Assembly: GCA_020086605.1 (NCBI GenBank)
Contig: JACBWW010000041.1
Span: forward strand, 2,046,422-2,110,421
Direction of reading: 5' to 3'
Length of the DNA stretch: 64,000 nucleotides
Origin: Lanius collurio
Lineage: Eukaryota > Chordata > Aves > Passeriformes > Laniidae
Each line of letters begins with the position of its first letter. Within the stretch, counting starts at the first letter, position 1. The notes under the pieces are model-generated. The model made no database searches, was not told where the DNA came from, and saw nothing but the letters and a program-made list of their open reading frames with translations. Position numbers and translations under genes: made by a program. This document shows, one piece after another, positions 26,575 through 39,103 of the stretch.

Positions 26575-28825
26575 AAAGAAAATTTAATTTGTACAGCGCA
26601 GCAAACTCCAGACAAAGATCCAAGCCAAAACTTTGTCCTGTTTTGGAGTCTCTACTGACTTCTTGCTAAGTATCCTCATCTTACTTTACAGTAATCAATA
26701 AATTGTAAATGGTTGCTGATTTTCAGAAAGCAAAGTCATTATGAAGCACTACTTTTATAAATGGTGCTCCAATGCCAATTTGCTGTGGTGGATCCCTGTC
26801 CTTGTGTATGCCCATTATTCCCATATTCACTGCATTCATTTTGCAGGTTATTTATGAAACTTCCATCAAGAATGCTCTTTATCTGTAACTGAACTCTTAA
26901 AAATGATTAGACATATGTGTCAAATCCTTCCCTGTCCATATGAGGATCATTTTATGTGTGTGCCTGTAGAAAATATTTATGGCTGTTGATTTGGGGCTCA
27001 AGGATCCGACAATATTTAATAATCATTTTGTGCTCCATTAGATCCTCCTGTTCCACTTAATTCCAGATGTGGGCAATTCTACTGAATTCAACTCATCTAG
27101 GAAATAAACATTTACTGATTGTTTTGCTGCTATTTTTAAGAACACCACAAGGATTTTTCCAAGTCCGAAGCGCTCAGCACTTTTCTTCACTGCCTGGATT
27201 CCTAAATACCTAAAGAGGCACATCCATGCTCCTGATGGAAGACAGAGCTGTACTAAACATGGAATGCCCCAGGGAAGCACAGTTGCAGGTCCAGACAGGA
27301 GTCCTGTGGCCACCTTGCCCTGGGAACAGTGGCAGAGGGCGACCACGAAGGGCTGAGTGGCTCCTGGAGGAGCTCTCTCTGGTTACAGGGTGTAACAGAA
27401 GCCTGATTCTGCTGCCCCTGCCAGAGAGCTGATCTAGTCTGCCTGACACAATTGTTTATTCCCAAATAAGATATTTCAGCCCTGTGGTCTTCGGAGTGGC
27501 CATTGAAAGCACTAATTAGTGATCGTTTAAAGTACTTAGGTAATGTTAACTCCGGAGCACAAGGGATGCTCTTGAGTCTGACCCCTGCTCATTCCTTTGC
27601 TTTTTGGAGCTTTGAAGACAATTGATTTTTGGAGACTGCAGCCTTCCCTGAAAATCAGGGACTAACAAGAGTGGGGACCTAATCTTGATTCAACCATTCA
27701 TGCCATCCTTTAAAGACCTGTTTGCTTTTTTTTTCCTTCTGGATGTCAATTAATAGATTTTAAAGTCAGTGAATTAACCCAATGTGAAAGAGTTTAGAGC
27801 ACAATTGCGTGTGGGCAGAAAATGCTAATTATAAATAATCAAGCTCAAAAAAAAAAGAAGAAAAAGTGCACCTTAAATAGCTGATGGGAACAGGTTAAAA
27901 AACAAAAAAAAAGGCAGGGGAAGAGTTTTCAAACCTAGTTTGAAAGCCATGTGTAGAGTTACATGGGGGAGAATACCAGTCCAAAACAATTGATAGGAAA
28001 GGTAACTTTGAGCTGATTTTTGCACACCTTGGGCCAAACAGGAGCTGCATTTTCTCTTCACAAGAGCAAAGAAGTGCTCTAAGAAAGACTCTAATTTATA
28101 CTGGCTGAAACACAAGGGTCAGTGGTGGCCATAAAGATATCTGGAGAACATAATGGCAAAGGAGGTTCTCCCTGGCATCTTTTGGCAACTCCTTATTGGA
28201 ATTTTTATTCCCAGTTGTTGTACAGATTGTTGTCTCTAGAGAATTTTGGTTACCATGTTCCCTGTGAATGCACCTGGAGCGCTGCAGTTCAGTTCAGCTT
28301 GGGTTAACAGCAGCAGCAGCATCACCACATGCACCACATATTCAGTAGGACTAATCCTTCTCAGGGCTGGCTTAGACGATCTGGCCCAGCCATAATCAGG
28401 ATCCCCGTGAAATTCCATGAAAAATGACCTCACTCCAAACTTACTGATCTCCATTACAGTGAATTTCCTGTTAAAAACGGTGCAATTTAGGATTAATTGC
28501 TGAACAGCTGGGGGGACAACACTATACTTTGCACAAACAGAAGAGGATTCTCAAGGATTTTTCTTGAAGGTTGAGTGAGTGCAGGTTAGGAGACCCAGGG
28601 CATCACAAAAAAAAGGGTGGTCATGAAACATCCTTGAAGCATCCCTGCAAGGTGAGAAAGGAAGAGATCCTTTTGAAGAAGGAATTCCTGTTTGGGAATG
28701 AGGTGAAAATACAGAAGCCTGTCCATTTTCCAAATCAGAGAAACTACAAGGTGTGATCACAGGTTCAACCCCTCCCCCACCACTGACCTTTTCCATGCAC
28801 TGAAGGAAAATGAAGGCCATTCTCC
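26575..28825. other. Intergenic
   Basis: No supported gene; only short A-rich runs and a short CAG repeat. Confidence 0.75.
28308..28320 (+). repeat. (CAG)n short microsatellite
   Basis: Four CAG units plus a partial one; no supported coding frame contains it. Confidence 0.9.
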
Positions 28826-28976
28826 TGGAATTGTTCCACCCCTGGAATTGTTCAAGGGCAGGCTGGATGAAGCTCTGGTTTAGTGGGAGGTGTCCCTGCC
28901 CATGGGAAGGGGATTGGAACTGGATGAACTTTAATGTCCCTTCCAACCCAAACCATTCCGTGGTTCCTTCATTCCA
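28826..28976 (+). mobile_element. CR1-like LINE 3' end with internal deletion
   Basis: Contains GTTCAAGGGCAGGCTGGATG, GGTGTCCCTGCCCATGGGAA, CTTCCAACCCAAACCATTCC and a decayed tail. The usual segment between GCTGGATG and CTGGTTTAGTGGGAGG is shortened. CCTGGAATTGTTC is duplicated at its left edge (28828 and 28845 region). Confidence 0.85.
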
Positions 28977-31900
28977 CCATAAATGAAAATAGGCCAACAG
29001 CTTCTTCCCACCCAGGAAAATTTTGCTGATACTGAGATTCTGCTCTCATGCCTTGGGATTTCTGAGCATGAAGCTGTACTTAGGTCAGTTTTCAAAACAA
29101 AAAATATCCAATGCTTCATGGTCAAGAAGAAACAGCATTCTTATCTCATATATTTTAACAGCATTTTTATTCTAACAGCATTTGTATCTCATACATTAAT
29201 ATATTTAAACATTATCAGGACATCAGCACGATGAAACAAAACTGAAATTTGGTAAGAGTTTCCTTTTGACATTTATAACCAGTTCTTAAAAAGATTCTTT
29301 CCTTTCAATTTCAGAGGATATTTACTGCTGAATAAAGGACTCTCTCCTTGTGGAGGAACCAGCAGGATAACACTTAAGGGAAAATCTTATACACTCTAAA
29401 CCAAATGAATATGTGGGGCTATATTGATATCAATAAAACAATCACTACTGCTTGTGTGAGGTAAGTGTGGCAGGAAAATTGAATCGTTGAACTTTCAGCT
29501 TTTAAATGTAATTTAAATATATTTTGTGCAGCATGCCACTGTTAATTAATATCTGTGTTTGACAGCAGGTTTGAATGCTCTTTCTCCTGCTCATTGCTGC
29601 TGCAGCTTTGCTTCCTCCAAAAGTTTGTACTTCTTCCTTCAACCTTTTTAAATAGAAGAGAGGGATGTGTCAAATTTCCTTTCTCTGAGTACTACATGTA
29701 CTCAGTAAAATAAAGTTGGGGAGGTGTTTTGATAAAAAGCTGCCTTTTGGGAAAAGAGGGCTGCTGCTGTGGAAGGAGGCTGGCAATGGGGAAGGCAGAT
29801 GTTAAACAGCTGGAATACACCTAGGTTCCTGCTGATCCGAGCTCAAGGACTGGCCACCTCTGATACCACAGAGTGAAATGCACAGAGCCATTGCCAGCTC
29901 CTACACCACGTCTCTTCTAAATTCTATGTGGTGAAGAATGGGAACAATTAAAAAAAATAAAAACTGAACTTTAAAAGTTATTGAGATTAAACTCAGAAAG
30001 AAACTCACCTATGGCTAAGTTTGGGTATTGGAAAAGATTCAGATATCCCTTTAAATACTCCAGTGGTTACTCACAATAGGATTAATTTCATTCACATAGG
30101 AGAATACCTATTCTGTTTCTTCAGTTTATGCTTAAGCAGCTGTCCAGTTAAAGGGAATCGATCTTCCACAAAGCTTGTATCCAAGCATAGCTCTGCCCAC
30201 TGGGCAATAACTCCTTTGTATCTGAGAGGGAATATGCCATTCTGACCTATGGAGGTTGGTGGGCTTCTTTTTGCTGTATTTTTTAATCCTTCAATTCCTT
30301 AATAAACCATTTTATCAATCCACCATAACCGAGTATTCCTTCCCACTCCTGCAGGTCGAGGGAAGGGTTAAAAATTCTCTATCTCTATCCTGATCTCTGC
30401 TGAAAATGGTGCACGGGAATGAAATGGTTGCCAATTTGTTTGCAATGCATTCTGACTGTACGGGAGTTCTTTTTTGCCTGACAGGCAGGTGAGATCAAAG
30501 TGCTGCAGGACAAAAGGGGCTCAGCAGTGATTTGTCAGGGGACGAAAGGCAGTCCTGTCTGGGAAAGTGGCTGTAGCCCAGAACGAGCCTTCAGATCACT
30601 AACAGACTAAAGAAATCATGGCATGAGAAAAAGTACAGCAAAAAAGGTTCAAAGGTCAGTTTTATTTGGTTTGGATTATTGGTGCCTCCTTTCAAACCAA
30701 AGAGCAAGAAGGGGAAAAAAAGAACAGGCTAATAACCTTTGTTATTGTCCAGGAAAAAAACTCCTTTGTACACATTGCTTGGGGATTGTCTGTAATTAAA
30801 ATGCTGTTGTTAGATCCAGGACCTGATTCTGCAAAAGTTTTACTCATGTGAGTAATTCTCCATTGCATGAATAGTCTTGTGGGGCTGCTCACGTGAATAA
30901 AGATTACTTGCATGACAAAGAGTTTGCAAGTTCAGGCATTACATGCTAGGGGCAGGGGCTGCAGGTGTGCCTCTGTGTGTGTGTCTGTGTTTGTGTGTCT
31001 GCTCAGAGGTGGGCAGAGAATAGATTTCAATGAGTGACCTGAAAAAAAAAAAATTATACATTTGAAACCTCAAGATTTAAGACAAAAGCAAATAATTCTC
31101 CATGGCTTTTTGTGTTGTGCTTCTGTAAAATTCAGGTGATTATTAAACCTTGCTGTTCTCTTTCAGTCCAGATGTTTACCTGACAACAACTTCACTGATT
31201 TATTTCAGAGCAGCCCTGTGAACCAAAATTATCCAAAGAAATATCTTGGAAAAATCGTCTGAGATTCCCCTTTTGAGGGGAATTAGCACTACAACAGAGG
31301 TCTGATCCAGGTGTCAGCTTTTAAGGGACAACGTTGCACGGGGATGCAGCTGGAGCACAAGCCCAGGATCAGTGTTCATAAATGAATAAACAAAGTGTTT
31401 CTGAGACAAACAGGTGATGGTGCCTGGACCTCACGGGGGGATCTGGCTTCTTCACATTCCAGTTCAGCCTTTTCCATACAATGAAGCATCAGAACAGGGA
31501 AGGAGGTGAAAATGTTCCTGGGATAGGAACCCCAACTGGTCTGTGCAGGCAGAAGTGCTAAAATCAGAGGACAAGGGATTTAGGAAAAGAAAATAAACCT
31601 GAAAGTTTCCACAGACCACCACCCCCTTTTTTTTTTTTTAAGTGGTCTATGAAGGCAAATGGCTGGATTACCAAGGAGAGATTCATGGCAACAAACACCC
31701 TTTGGAGAAAGCAGTGCTCAGACATAAAGACACAAATTAGGGCTTGCTCTGCCTCCTGTAACCCACTAAAGAACCAATCCGTCAAGATGGATCAAGGTTT
31801 TTTAAATGAGCCACAGGAAAAGCTCTGCTCTGTGCACATCCACCTAAAAAAGGGCCTCAGTAAAGCTGTCTGAGATGTCACATCTGTGGGATGAAACTCA

Positions 31901-34900
31901 TCTGTCCTGGGAGTCTCTGATTTACTTTTTTTCAGAAAAAAAATCCACTTTGCTTACCAGTCAGCCATCCCAACTAGAGGAGAGAAAGCAGATTTTAATT
32001 CCCAATGGGAAAAATACCTGAAAGAAAATGGTGGAGGGGGATCAGAAGTGGCAATAAGGCTTAGAGACATAAATAATAACATTGGCCATCAGATCTTAGT
32101 TTTGCTGACCTGAGTTTATGAACTCACACTGCTCAATTCCAAGGAAAGGGAGACTGCTGCCACAGCAGCACTGGGCAAAACATCCCTTACACATCCACCT
32201 GTGGCTCCCAGCATATGTGGGGTGCTGGCAGCACAAAGACTCCCCAGACCTGGCACTTCTGGGCACACTCAGGCAGTGCCTGCAATGGGGGATGCACCCG
32301 ACCTTGCAGGGCTGCACCCTCCAGGAAAGAAAACACCCTGACCTCGTCCATTGGCCACGACACCACATCCTTTTATTTTGGGAAATATTCTGTCTTATTT
32401 AAACCAGGGCCTGCAAGTAGAGAGGAGGTGGGGGAGAGCCCTTCCTCTGGGACTCTGCAGCACCAGCTCTGTCATGGGCAGCCCTCAGCCCATTTCTGTG
32501 CTGTCTTCTCTCACAACTTGTGTCTGCACCCTCCTTCTCAGACACTTTGGGCACATTTTATTCATTTTGGATAGTTTTGCTAATTTGGGCCACCATTTCT
32601 ATGGTATTTTTATGAGGGTGGGAGAAATTGTAGAAGACTGTCTCAGATTAGTAAGTGCACTGAGATAACACATTGCTCAATTATTGAAACTCCCTCTTTA
32701 TGTTACAGGTGAAAAATATACCTGCAGCTCTGGCAGCTCAGAGAGCCAAACTGGGGTAAACGGGAGACAAAAATTGTCTTGTCTACCCCATACCTTCTGA
32801 GATGCACTGAGATACACAGGATGTCTAGAACATGGTATTAATCAGTTGATTAATCCCCTAATTAATGGAACTGCTATGAAAAAAAAAAAAAAAGATATTT
32901 GTTAAATGCTGCTGAAGAGTGCCAGAGGAACTGAGGCCACATCTGCTGCATGGGGTGACCAGTGACAGGACAGGACAGATGAATTCCTCCTCGTTGGCCT
33001 GGCTCATTCTGAGGATTTAAGTAGTAGGACTTCTGCTTTCACAAAATAGGAAAAAAAAATATGAAGAAAGGTGATATGTGTTTTTTTCTCAGCAGCTTAT
33101 TTCCTCTAGGGAGTTCCAGGTCTAGCAAGAGGGATTTTTAATCCTTCCATGGGATTAAATCCCCACTGTGGGAAGGGTCTGTATCAAGTGCAGGCCACAT
33201 TTCTGCTGGCTTGGGTAAGCCCCAGAGCCTGGTGCCACATTCTCCTCGCTTGCAGACCTTCTGGAGGCGAGCAAAATAACCCTGATTTCATCCTAAGCCT
33301 CTTGGGACTCCTCAGGAGCACTGCAGGTGAGCCCTGTGTCCTGAGAGCCTCCCCTGTGCCCAGCTCAGGTGGAACAGAGAGGTCATGGCATGGCTGTGTG
33401 AGACTCTGTAACCAGAGAGGCTGCAGGGACAGAGCCTAAAGATAAACTCATATATTTGTACCAAAGACCCTCAGGAGTTATTCATCACTCCTTTTTATTT
33501 TCCACCCAGGCTCTGATAGATGAATGCAGGGAGTACAAGAAGGAAAGATGCCTTTAGCTTGTCCCCTCTTTGCACTGCACCTTTTCCTTTCCTCACTACT
33601 CTGTGGTACCTCAGTTTGTGTCTGTGCACAAGGAACACACCTGGGACCATTCCCCTGTGACAAATGCCTCGCCTCTTCCCCTGAGGGAAAAGAGGAATTC
33701 TGCTGAAATTCATCCAAGGTACTAATTTTGTGTTTCTGTCGCTCTCCACTTCAGCTTTTTTAGTTTTGAAAATCCCATAACCTTTCCTTGCCTGTGTTTC
33801 TCCTGCTTCCTTGGCCCTCTTCCCTATCCCTTGAGCTTCAGGACACTTTGCATCGTGGCTTTCTTAGGACAACATATAGCCATGGATGGGATTTGTGGGA
33901 AAACCCCAGGCATAGGATGCAAACCTTGATCTGAAGGGGTCTTGCCAGAAAAGTTCAAATGCAACCGTTGCTGATCTTCAGTGTGGAGTGGATCCCTCCT
34001 GGCACTGGTGTTCTTTCCCTCAGGGACAAACATCCACGTGTGGCATTTCCCTAAGGCAGCCACTTCCAGGTTTTATCCCTGGTGCTTGGGCACCCCATGC
34101 ACAGACCTAGGCCTGACCCCTCTGCCTGTCATCTGATTTTGCAAAGTGTTGATCCAGCCACAGCTTGGAGAAAGAGAGAGATCTTTTATCTCCAGGTAAC
34201 CCAATTCCCAAAGATTTGCAGGGCTGAGTGAGATCGTAACAAGCCTCTGATTGTGAAAGCAACCAGGGGATAAATTCTAAAAGTAGTAGGAGATTTATCT
34301 GAACAGCAGGTCCTGCAGGCACAAAGTGCAATTTCACCGTGGGTATGGGCCAGATATTTCTCCCAGGTACACCAAGGCTCCTCTGGGAATTGGAAGAAAC
34401 TCTTTGAAGCTGATTTCAAAAACATGTGCTGTGTCACCCAAAAAAACCCAGGAGTGAAGTTTTTCTGAGAGCTCAGGCTGTTAAGTGATGGCTGAGATAC
34501 CAAAGGTGTGAAGCAGGTATGCAAACACGGCCCCCAAGAGATCCCCAAATTACATTTCTCCTGCTTTTGCACTCCCTTTCTCCTCCATCTCTCTGGTGTT
34601 TGGTTATTTTCGTGGCTGCAGTTTACAGTTCTGCAAGAGTCTGAATATCCCTATTGTGGCCTGCTTTGAGCCTGCCACAGATCTGCCCAAGCCACGTGAC
34701 AGTCATCTAAACCTCACCATCGCACATTTTTCTCTGTTACATTTCTTCTACTGTTTCCTTTGTGTCTTGTGTTGAAAAGGAGTCAGAAACCGAGGGTAAA
34801 AAATGTCGAGTTTTACTTTTTTTTCCCCCTTTAATGTTGCTGCATTCATTGTTTTGAATATTTTCATTCAGTAAACCATTAAGAGATTATCAGAGAACGA

Positions 34901-35449
34901 CAGAAAATAATTTTTTTACTAATAAGATTGGGCCTGATCCAAATTCACTGGCATTAAAGAAAAGGCTCTTAGTGAATTCCGTGGACTTTGATTGAAGGAT
35001 TAATCCCTCGGTCCTCAGACAGAGAAACTCTCACCAACTTTGGTAGGAATTTAGTAGGAGTAAGGAATTTAGGCACTTGCATCTTGAAATATTAGTAATG
35101 GTAGCAACAACAGCAACAAGAATAACAACAGTAGGTCTCAATTATGTAACATTTTAACCAAAATACAGAAGATTAAGATTTTTGAACTAATTTACTGTCT
35201 GAAGGGCAGTGTAGCAGTAGCTCACATGATATGGATAGAATCAGCTGTATCATTCTAAAGACCTCCAATTGTTTGTTCACAAACAACAAAAAGTAATTAA
35301 AAAAGTGAAAAACATTTCATGTGAGTGGATAAAGGGAAAAGTTATTTCATGCCTTTTGTGCGTTTACTGCTTCTTTTAGAGCTTTCTTTCTATGTGCTTT
35401 CATTAGAAATTATCTATATCTTCTTTTCCCCACCTGAAAAAGCAACCTG
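28977..35449. other. Intergenic
   Basis: No supported gene. A GT-rich patch lies at about 30974-31002. Overlapping frames on both strands at 32.1-32.7 kb have no recognisable domain. CpGs are sparse. Confidence 0.75.
29315..29460 (+). other. Weaker exon-like segment
   Basis: A pyrimidine-rich tract ending TTTCAATTTCAG is followed 146 bases later by GAG then GTAAGTGTGG, a near-consensus donor. Reading frames are interrupted, so it would fit only a non-coding transcript or chance. Confidence 0.12.
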
Positions 35450-35878
35450 AACCTCAGAAGTTATGAATTTCCTCCCCGGATCTTTCCTCCTCCACTCTGC
35501 CTCCATCCTGTTCTCCGGGAGCTACCAGAGTACAATACAATAAACAGCATTGCCTGCCCCTACAGAACAGGGTAACGTGATGCCGTGTGGTCTGGAAAGT
35601 CATTGAAACAACATTATATCGTTCTCGGGGTGCAGAATAACCCCACCAGCACAGCACAAAGAAAACAAAATACAGCCGGATAGAAGGGCTGGGATTTTCG
35701 GGGCTGTCCCCGGTATCAGCAGGTGTGAGGGCACTGCGGCGGGGAGGGAAGCTCCGCTCGGGGGATGCCTCAGCGCATCCCAAACAAGCACCGCAGCAGC
35801 ACCGCGCCTGCTTTCCTTGGGACCTCCTCACGCTCCACAGCTGAGCTGGGATGGGTTTTTAATTGGAGAAGGAGAACG

Positions 35879-35879
<1 letters not shown>

Positions 35880-35910
<31 letters not shown>

Positions 35911-35911
35911 T
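35880..35911 (+). repeat. T-rich tract
   Basis: Three T runs interrupted by single C residues. Confidence 0.95.
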
Positions 35912-36219
35912 CTCCTCTGCAGGCTCCACCCACCCCCTCGGTATTTATTGCTCTACAAATTGTAACTTCCTTCTCCTTCGAGTAACGGGCCGGTCGTAAA
36001 TCAGCGCCGGGTGAGGAGTAACAGCACATCCTGATTCGCAGCCCCATCGCTGCAAGACGGGTGTTTGTAAAGTTTATTGCAGGTTAAAGCTGGCGGGTGT
36101 TTCTAAGAGAGGCGCTTTCAAAGTTTTGCCCTTTTTTTTTTTTTTTAATGTTTATGCTTAGGTAATATTTAAATAAAAATTGTATCTCCTTAAAGATCTT
36201 AGACGACCATATCCGAATA

Positions 36220-36234
36220 TCTCTCTCTCTCTCC

Positions 36235-36276
<42 letters not shown>
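36220..36276. repeat. (CT)n and (TA)n compound microsatellite
   Basis: A CT run (36220-36232) is followed by CATGTG and two long alternating TA blocks separated by a GT (36240-36276). The TA part is self-complementary and can form a hairpin. It sits inside the inferred upstream regulatory domain. Confidence 0.95.
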
Positions 36277-38079
36277 GAATTCTCAGAGTATGAGTGCTTC
36301 ACGTGCTGACAAGGATAAAAGCCTCTGTCTCAAACGCTCGCTTTTACCCAGTGACTTCGCAGGAGAAACGCTGGGTTTATGGCTGAGCTGAGAGAAGCCT
36401 TACAAATACTCTGTCAGCAAAAGAATAACAGATCCCTACCGCGTTGCACCTAAAATCACACATTCCGAGCTATTTCGTAGATAATTATCAGCCGTAATTC
36501 TAATTGAGTTACGTACGGTCTAGAGCCTCTTCTCCCCTCCCACGTGAAGTGACAGACTCGAACCGCTCTCTGATTATTACTTTGGGGCTACAAGGAGCTC
36601 AGGGGCATAATTAAAAATATTTCCAGAAAGACTCGGTAGACCACATCTGACGTCCCAGCCCCTGTAAGAATCAGACCACATCAAAGGGACCCTTTTTGTT
36701 TTCAAAAATGGTCACCAGACAAACTTAAAATATACAAGAGTGGGCTTATGTTTTATTGTAGAGATGTCTGAGCAGAGCGAAACGACTTCGCTGTTCAGCG
36801 CTGCACGGAGTGAGACGAGGTAGTTACGGCCCTTTGATATTGCCGTGGAGCTCGGATTCATTTCGTTTGAAAAAGGGACCATTAATGATAGACCTGCAAG
36901 TGTTCCCCTCCCTAATAAGTAGAATCCACCCCGCTTGGGAAGCCCGGCCGCGGCAGATGCCCAGGGCGGAAAGATTTGTGGCTGACGGCGCTAATTATGA
37001 GAATGTGATCAAGATGGAAACAATTTGAGCAAAAGTCATTAGCGTGTTACTCTTCCACCCACTGGTCTTTGGGGTTTATTACTGCAGTGGAGCGGGGGGG
37101 TGGGCTGGGGAGGAGGATCTTGCGGGGTTGATGTGGGGTTTTTTCAGAGCGCTAATGAGAATGCCCTGGGAATGCCGAACCGGAAAATGTCAGCTCCACA
37201 TGCACAGGGCGATGCACCAGGCTCCGGACAGAGCGGGCACTTGCTCTAAAGAGATCGCTGTAATTACTGTCGCTAATTAAGTTTTATCTTCCCTTCAAGC
37301 GGTGCTGGTGAAAGCATCTTTCAGGAGACTCGTGGCACGTTAAGAGTTATTTTTCTGCCGCCGCTGTTGTCTCGGAGCTCGTCAGAGGTTACGAGTCCCC
37401 AGGAGACGATTTACGGAGCATCCCCGAGAGGAAGGTTTTCCAGAGAGGTTCTTCTTTTAGGAGGGACCGAAGGATTTGTCCCGCAAGCAACACCCCCTTC
37501 CCCTCACCCCACACACTCCAAAATTGGGGTCCGGCATGTTTAAGATGTTCATAATTTTACTTGCATACAGTACTTTAGCTATTTTAATTTCCAGTCAATG
37601 CGCTGGAACCACTTGACTGCCTGGCAGTGGCATCGTAGGAGAACAGCAATAAAGAATTAATTGTACAAACATTTATCATCCCCAGATCAAACTCTTCTTG
37701 TGAGGCTGGGGCTTAACTTGCGGAGAGGAAAAGGGGGAGGAAGGGTGGTAATGGCGGAGAGGGCGCTTGTGGGGTTTTTTATGTGTTTCCTTTTATTCCA
37801 GACGACTATGTAACGAAAAGCCTTTTAGCCTCGAAGAACTACTAAATATTAAGCACAGCTTAAAACGGGGAGTAGCTTTCGAGACAGTTTCGTCCCCCTG
37901 CCATTGCTTTTAGGAAAAGGTCGTACCCCTTCCCTTATTTTCCCGCTAGTAAAAGCTTCCCTTTTTAAAGAAGTCTTTAACGTGTAAGAAAATCCTCCTG
38001 CTCTACATAGGAAGGTCTTTTAAAAAATTTATAGACCTCTTCATGTTCACCAGTTCCGGGAAAAAAAAAATTATATTGA

Positions 38080-38217
38080 TCAAGGTCAAACGCTCGAATT
38101 GTGACGTGACTCACTTCAAAGGTGTATTTGTGTGCCCTTCAAGCACATTAATACTAATTATCTCCCAAACACTTCCCCAAAACTCCTACTGCCTGTTTCA
38201 GATGCAAATCTAATTAA
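38080..38217. promoter_or_regulatory. Motif cluster: nuclear-receptor half site, AP-1, TCF/LEF, octamer, homeodomain
   Basis: Within 140 bases: TCAAGGTCA (38080-38088, extended nuclear-receptor half site), TGACTCA (38107-38113, AP-1), TTCAAAG (38115-38121, reverse TCF/LEF), and ATGCAAAT (38202-38209, octamer) one base before TAATTA (38211-38216). All match consensus exactly. Such density suggests an enhancer about 1.2 kb before the FGF3 start codon. Confidence 0.4.
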
Positions 38218-38551
38218 CGAGCTGCCTTTGAGGAGCACACAGGGACAGCGTAATTCACGGAGCTGTTGAACCTTTTGCCTTCTTTTATATTTATTTATAG
38301 GTAGCTCCATCCCCTTTTGAAAGCGTAGGCAGTGGTGTGAAGCGACAGGGTAGCGAGGGCAGATCTGCGCCAGCTAATGAGACTTTCCAGGCACCGGAGT
38401 TAAGGAAAAGGATTAGCTACGACTTCTTGCAAATGCACTCAGGGATGTATATCATAACACTTGCCGGGCCTTACTTTGTCTAAGTCAATTTGGGAATGAT
38501 TAAATCGTGAAAGCTCTATCTAAATAATGCTTATTAGTTCTAAGCGCGAGC

Positions 38552-38559
38552 TGATTGAT
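38552..38559 (+). promoter_or_regulatory. HOX-PBX-type site TGATTGAT
   Basis: Exact match to the bipartite PBX-HOX consensus TGATNNAT, at the upstream edge of the FGF3 CpG island. FGF3 is expressed in hindbrain segments controlled by HOX group 1 proteins, which makes the match plausible, but an 8-mer can occur by chance. Confidence 0.3.
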
Positions 38560-39103
38560 TCAGGAATAACTGTTTGCTCTCCTCACCGGGGGCAGAGCGG
38601 GGGACACGCACACGCTGAGCAATTCCCGAGGGTGAGCCACGGGGGTGTTTCTTCCCCCCATCGCCTCCCGGGGAGCCGGGACCCGCACCCCCTCCCTCGC
38701 TCCTCTGCCTGTAACACGTGCACTTCCCAAAGCCCCCTCCCGAAGATGTTCACTGGGAGCATCCCCCACCCCCCGCCCCGGAGCGCGGGGCTGCGCGGGC
38801 GGCGCTCGGCGGAGGGTCCGCGGCTGCTCCGCGCTGCCGGCGGGGCGGGCGGCGGGCGCAGCCGGCCCCCGTGCGGGGGTGTGCGGGGTGCGCGGTGGCG
38901 GGAGGGAGAGAGAGGGAGAGAGAGATGCTGTGTAATTTTATCCACGCTGCACTCTGGGAGTTCACACGAGACTGATACCTTTTGCCTCCTCTGCTCTGTA
39001 TCAATTGGTCGCAGATCAGGCTATTGTTGCAGGAAGCTGCTTTTATTTCTATGCTCCGTCGATCAACTATTTTTCCCCACAGTCTCCTGCCGAAATTCAG
39101 CGG

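Larger units (their letters stand above)
35450..38550. promoter_or_regulatory. Inferred FGF3 upstream regulatory domain
   Basis: About 3 kb directly upstream of the FGF3 CpG island. Overall composition is balanced, yet CpGs persist (for example several around 36440-36530) where the flanking desert has almost none, and no transposon debris is visible. Many homeodomain cores (TAATTA, CTAATTA) and other factor motifs occur, notably at 36.98-37.06, 37.26-37.28 and 38.08-38.22 kb. This texture is typical of constrained, lowly methylated enhancer DNA near developmental genes. Conservation cannot be tested from one sequence, so this is an inference. Confidence 0.5.

Noticed and set aside
32096..32402. 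Cysteine-rich minus-strand frame (90 codons) resembling a secreted peptide
   Set aside because: No signal peptide or spacing pattern; a plus-strand frame of equal length overlaps it.
37623..37640. Resemblance to the 5' end of U4 snRNA (GGCAGTGGCATCGTAG)
   Set aside because: Only about 16 bases match, with an internal gap; the rest of the snRNA is absent.
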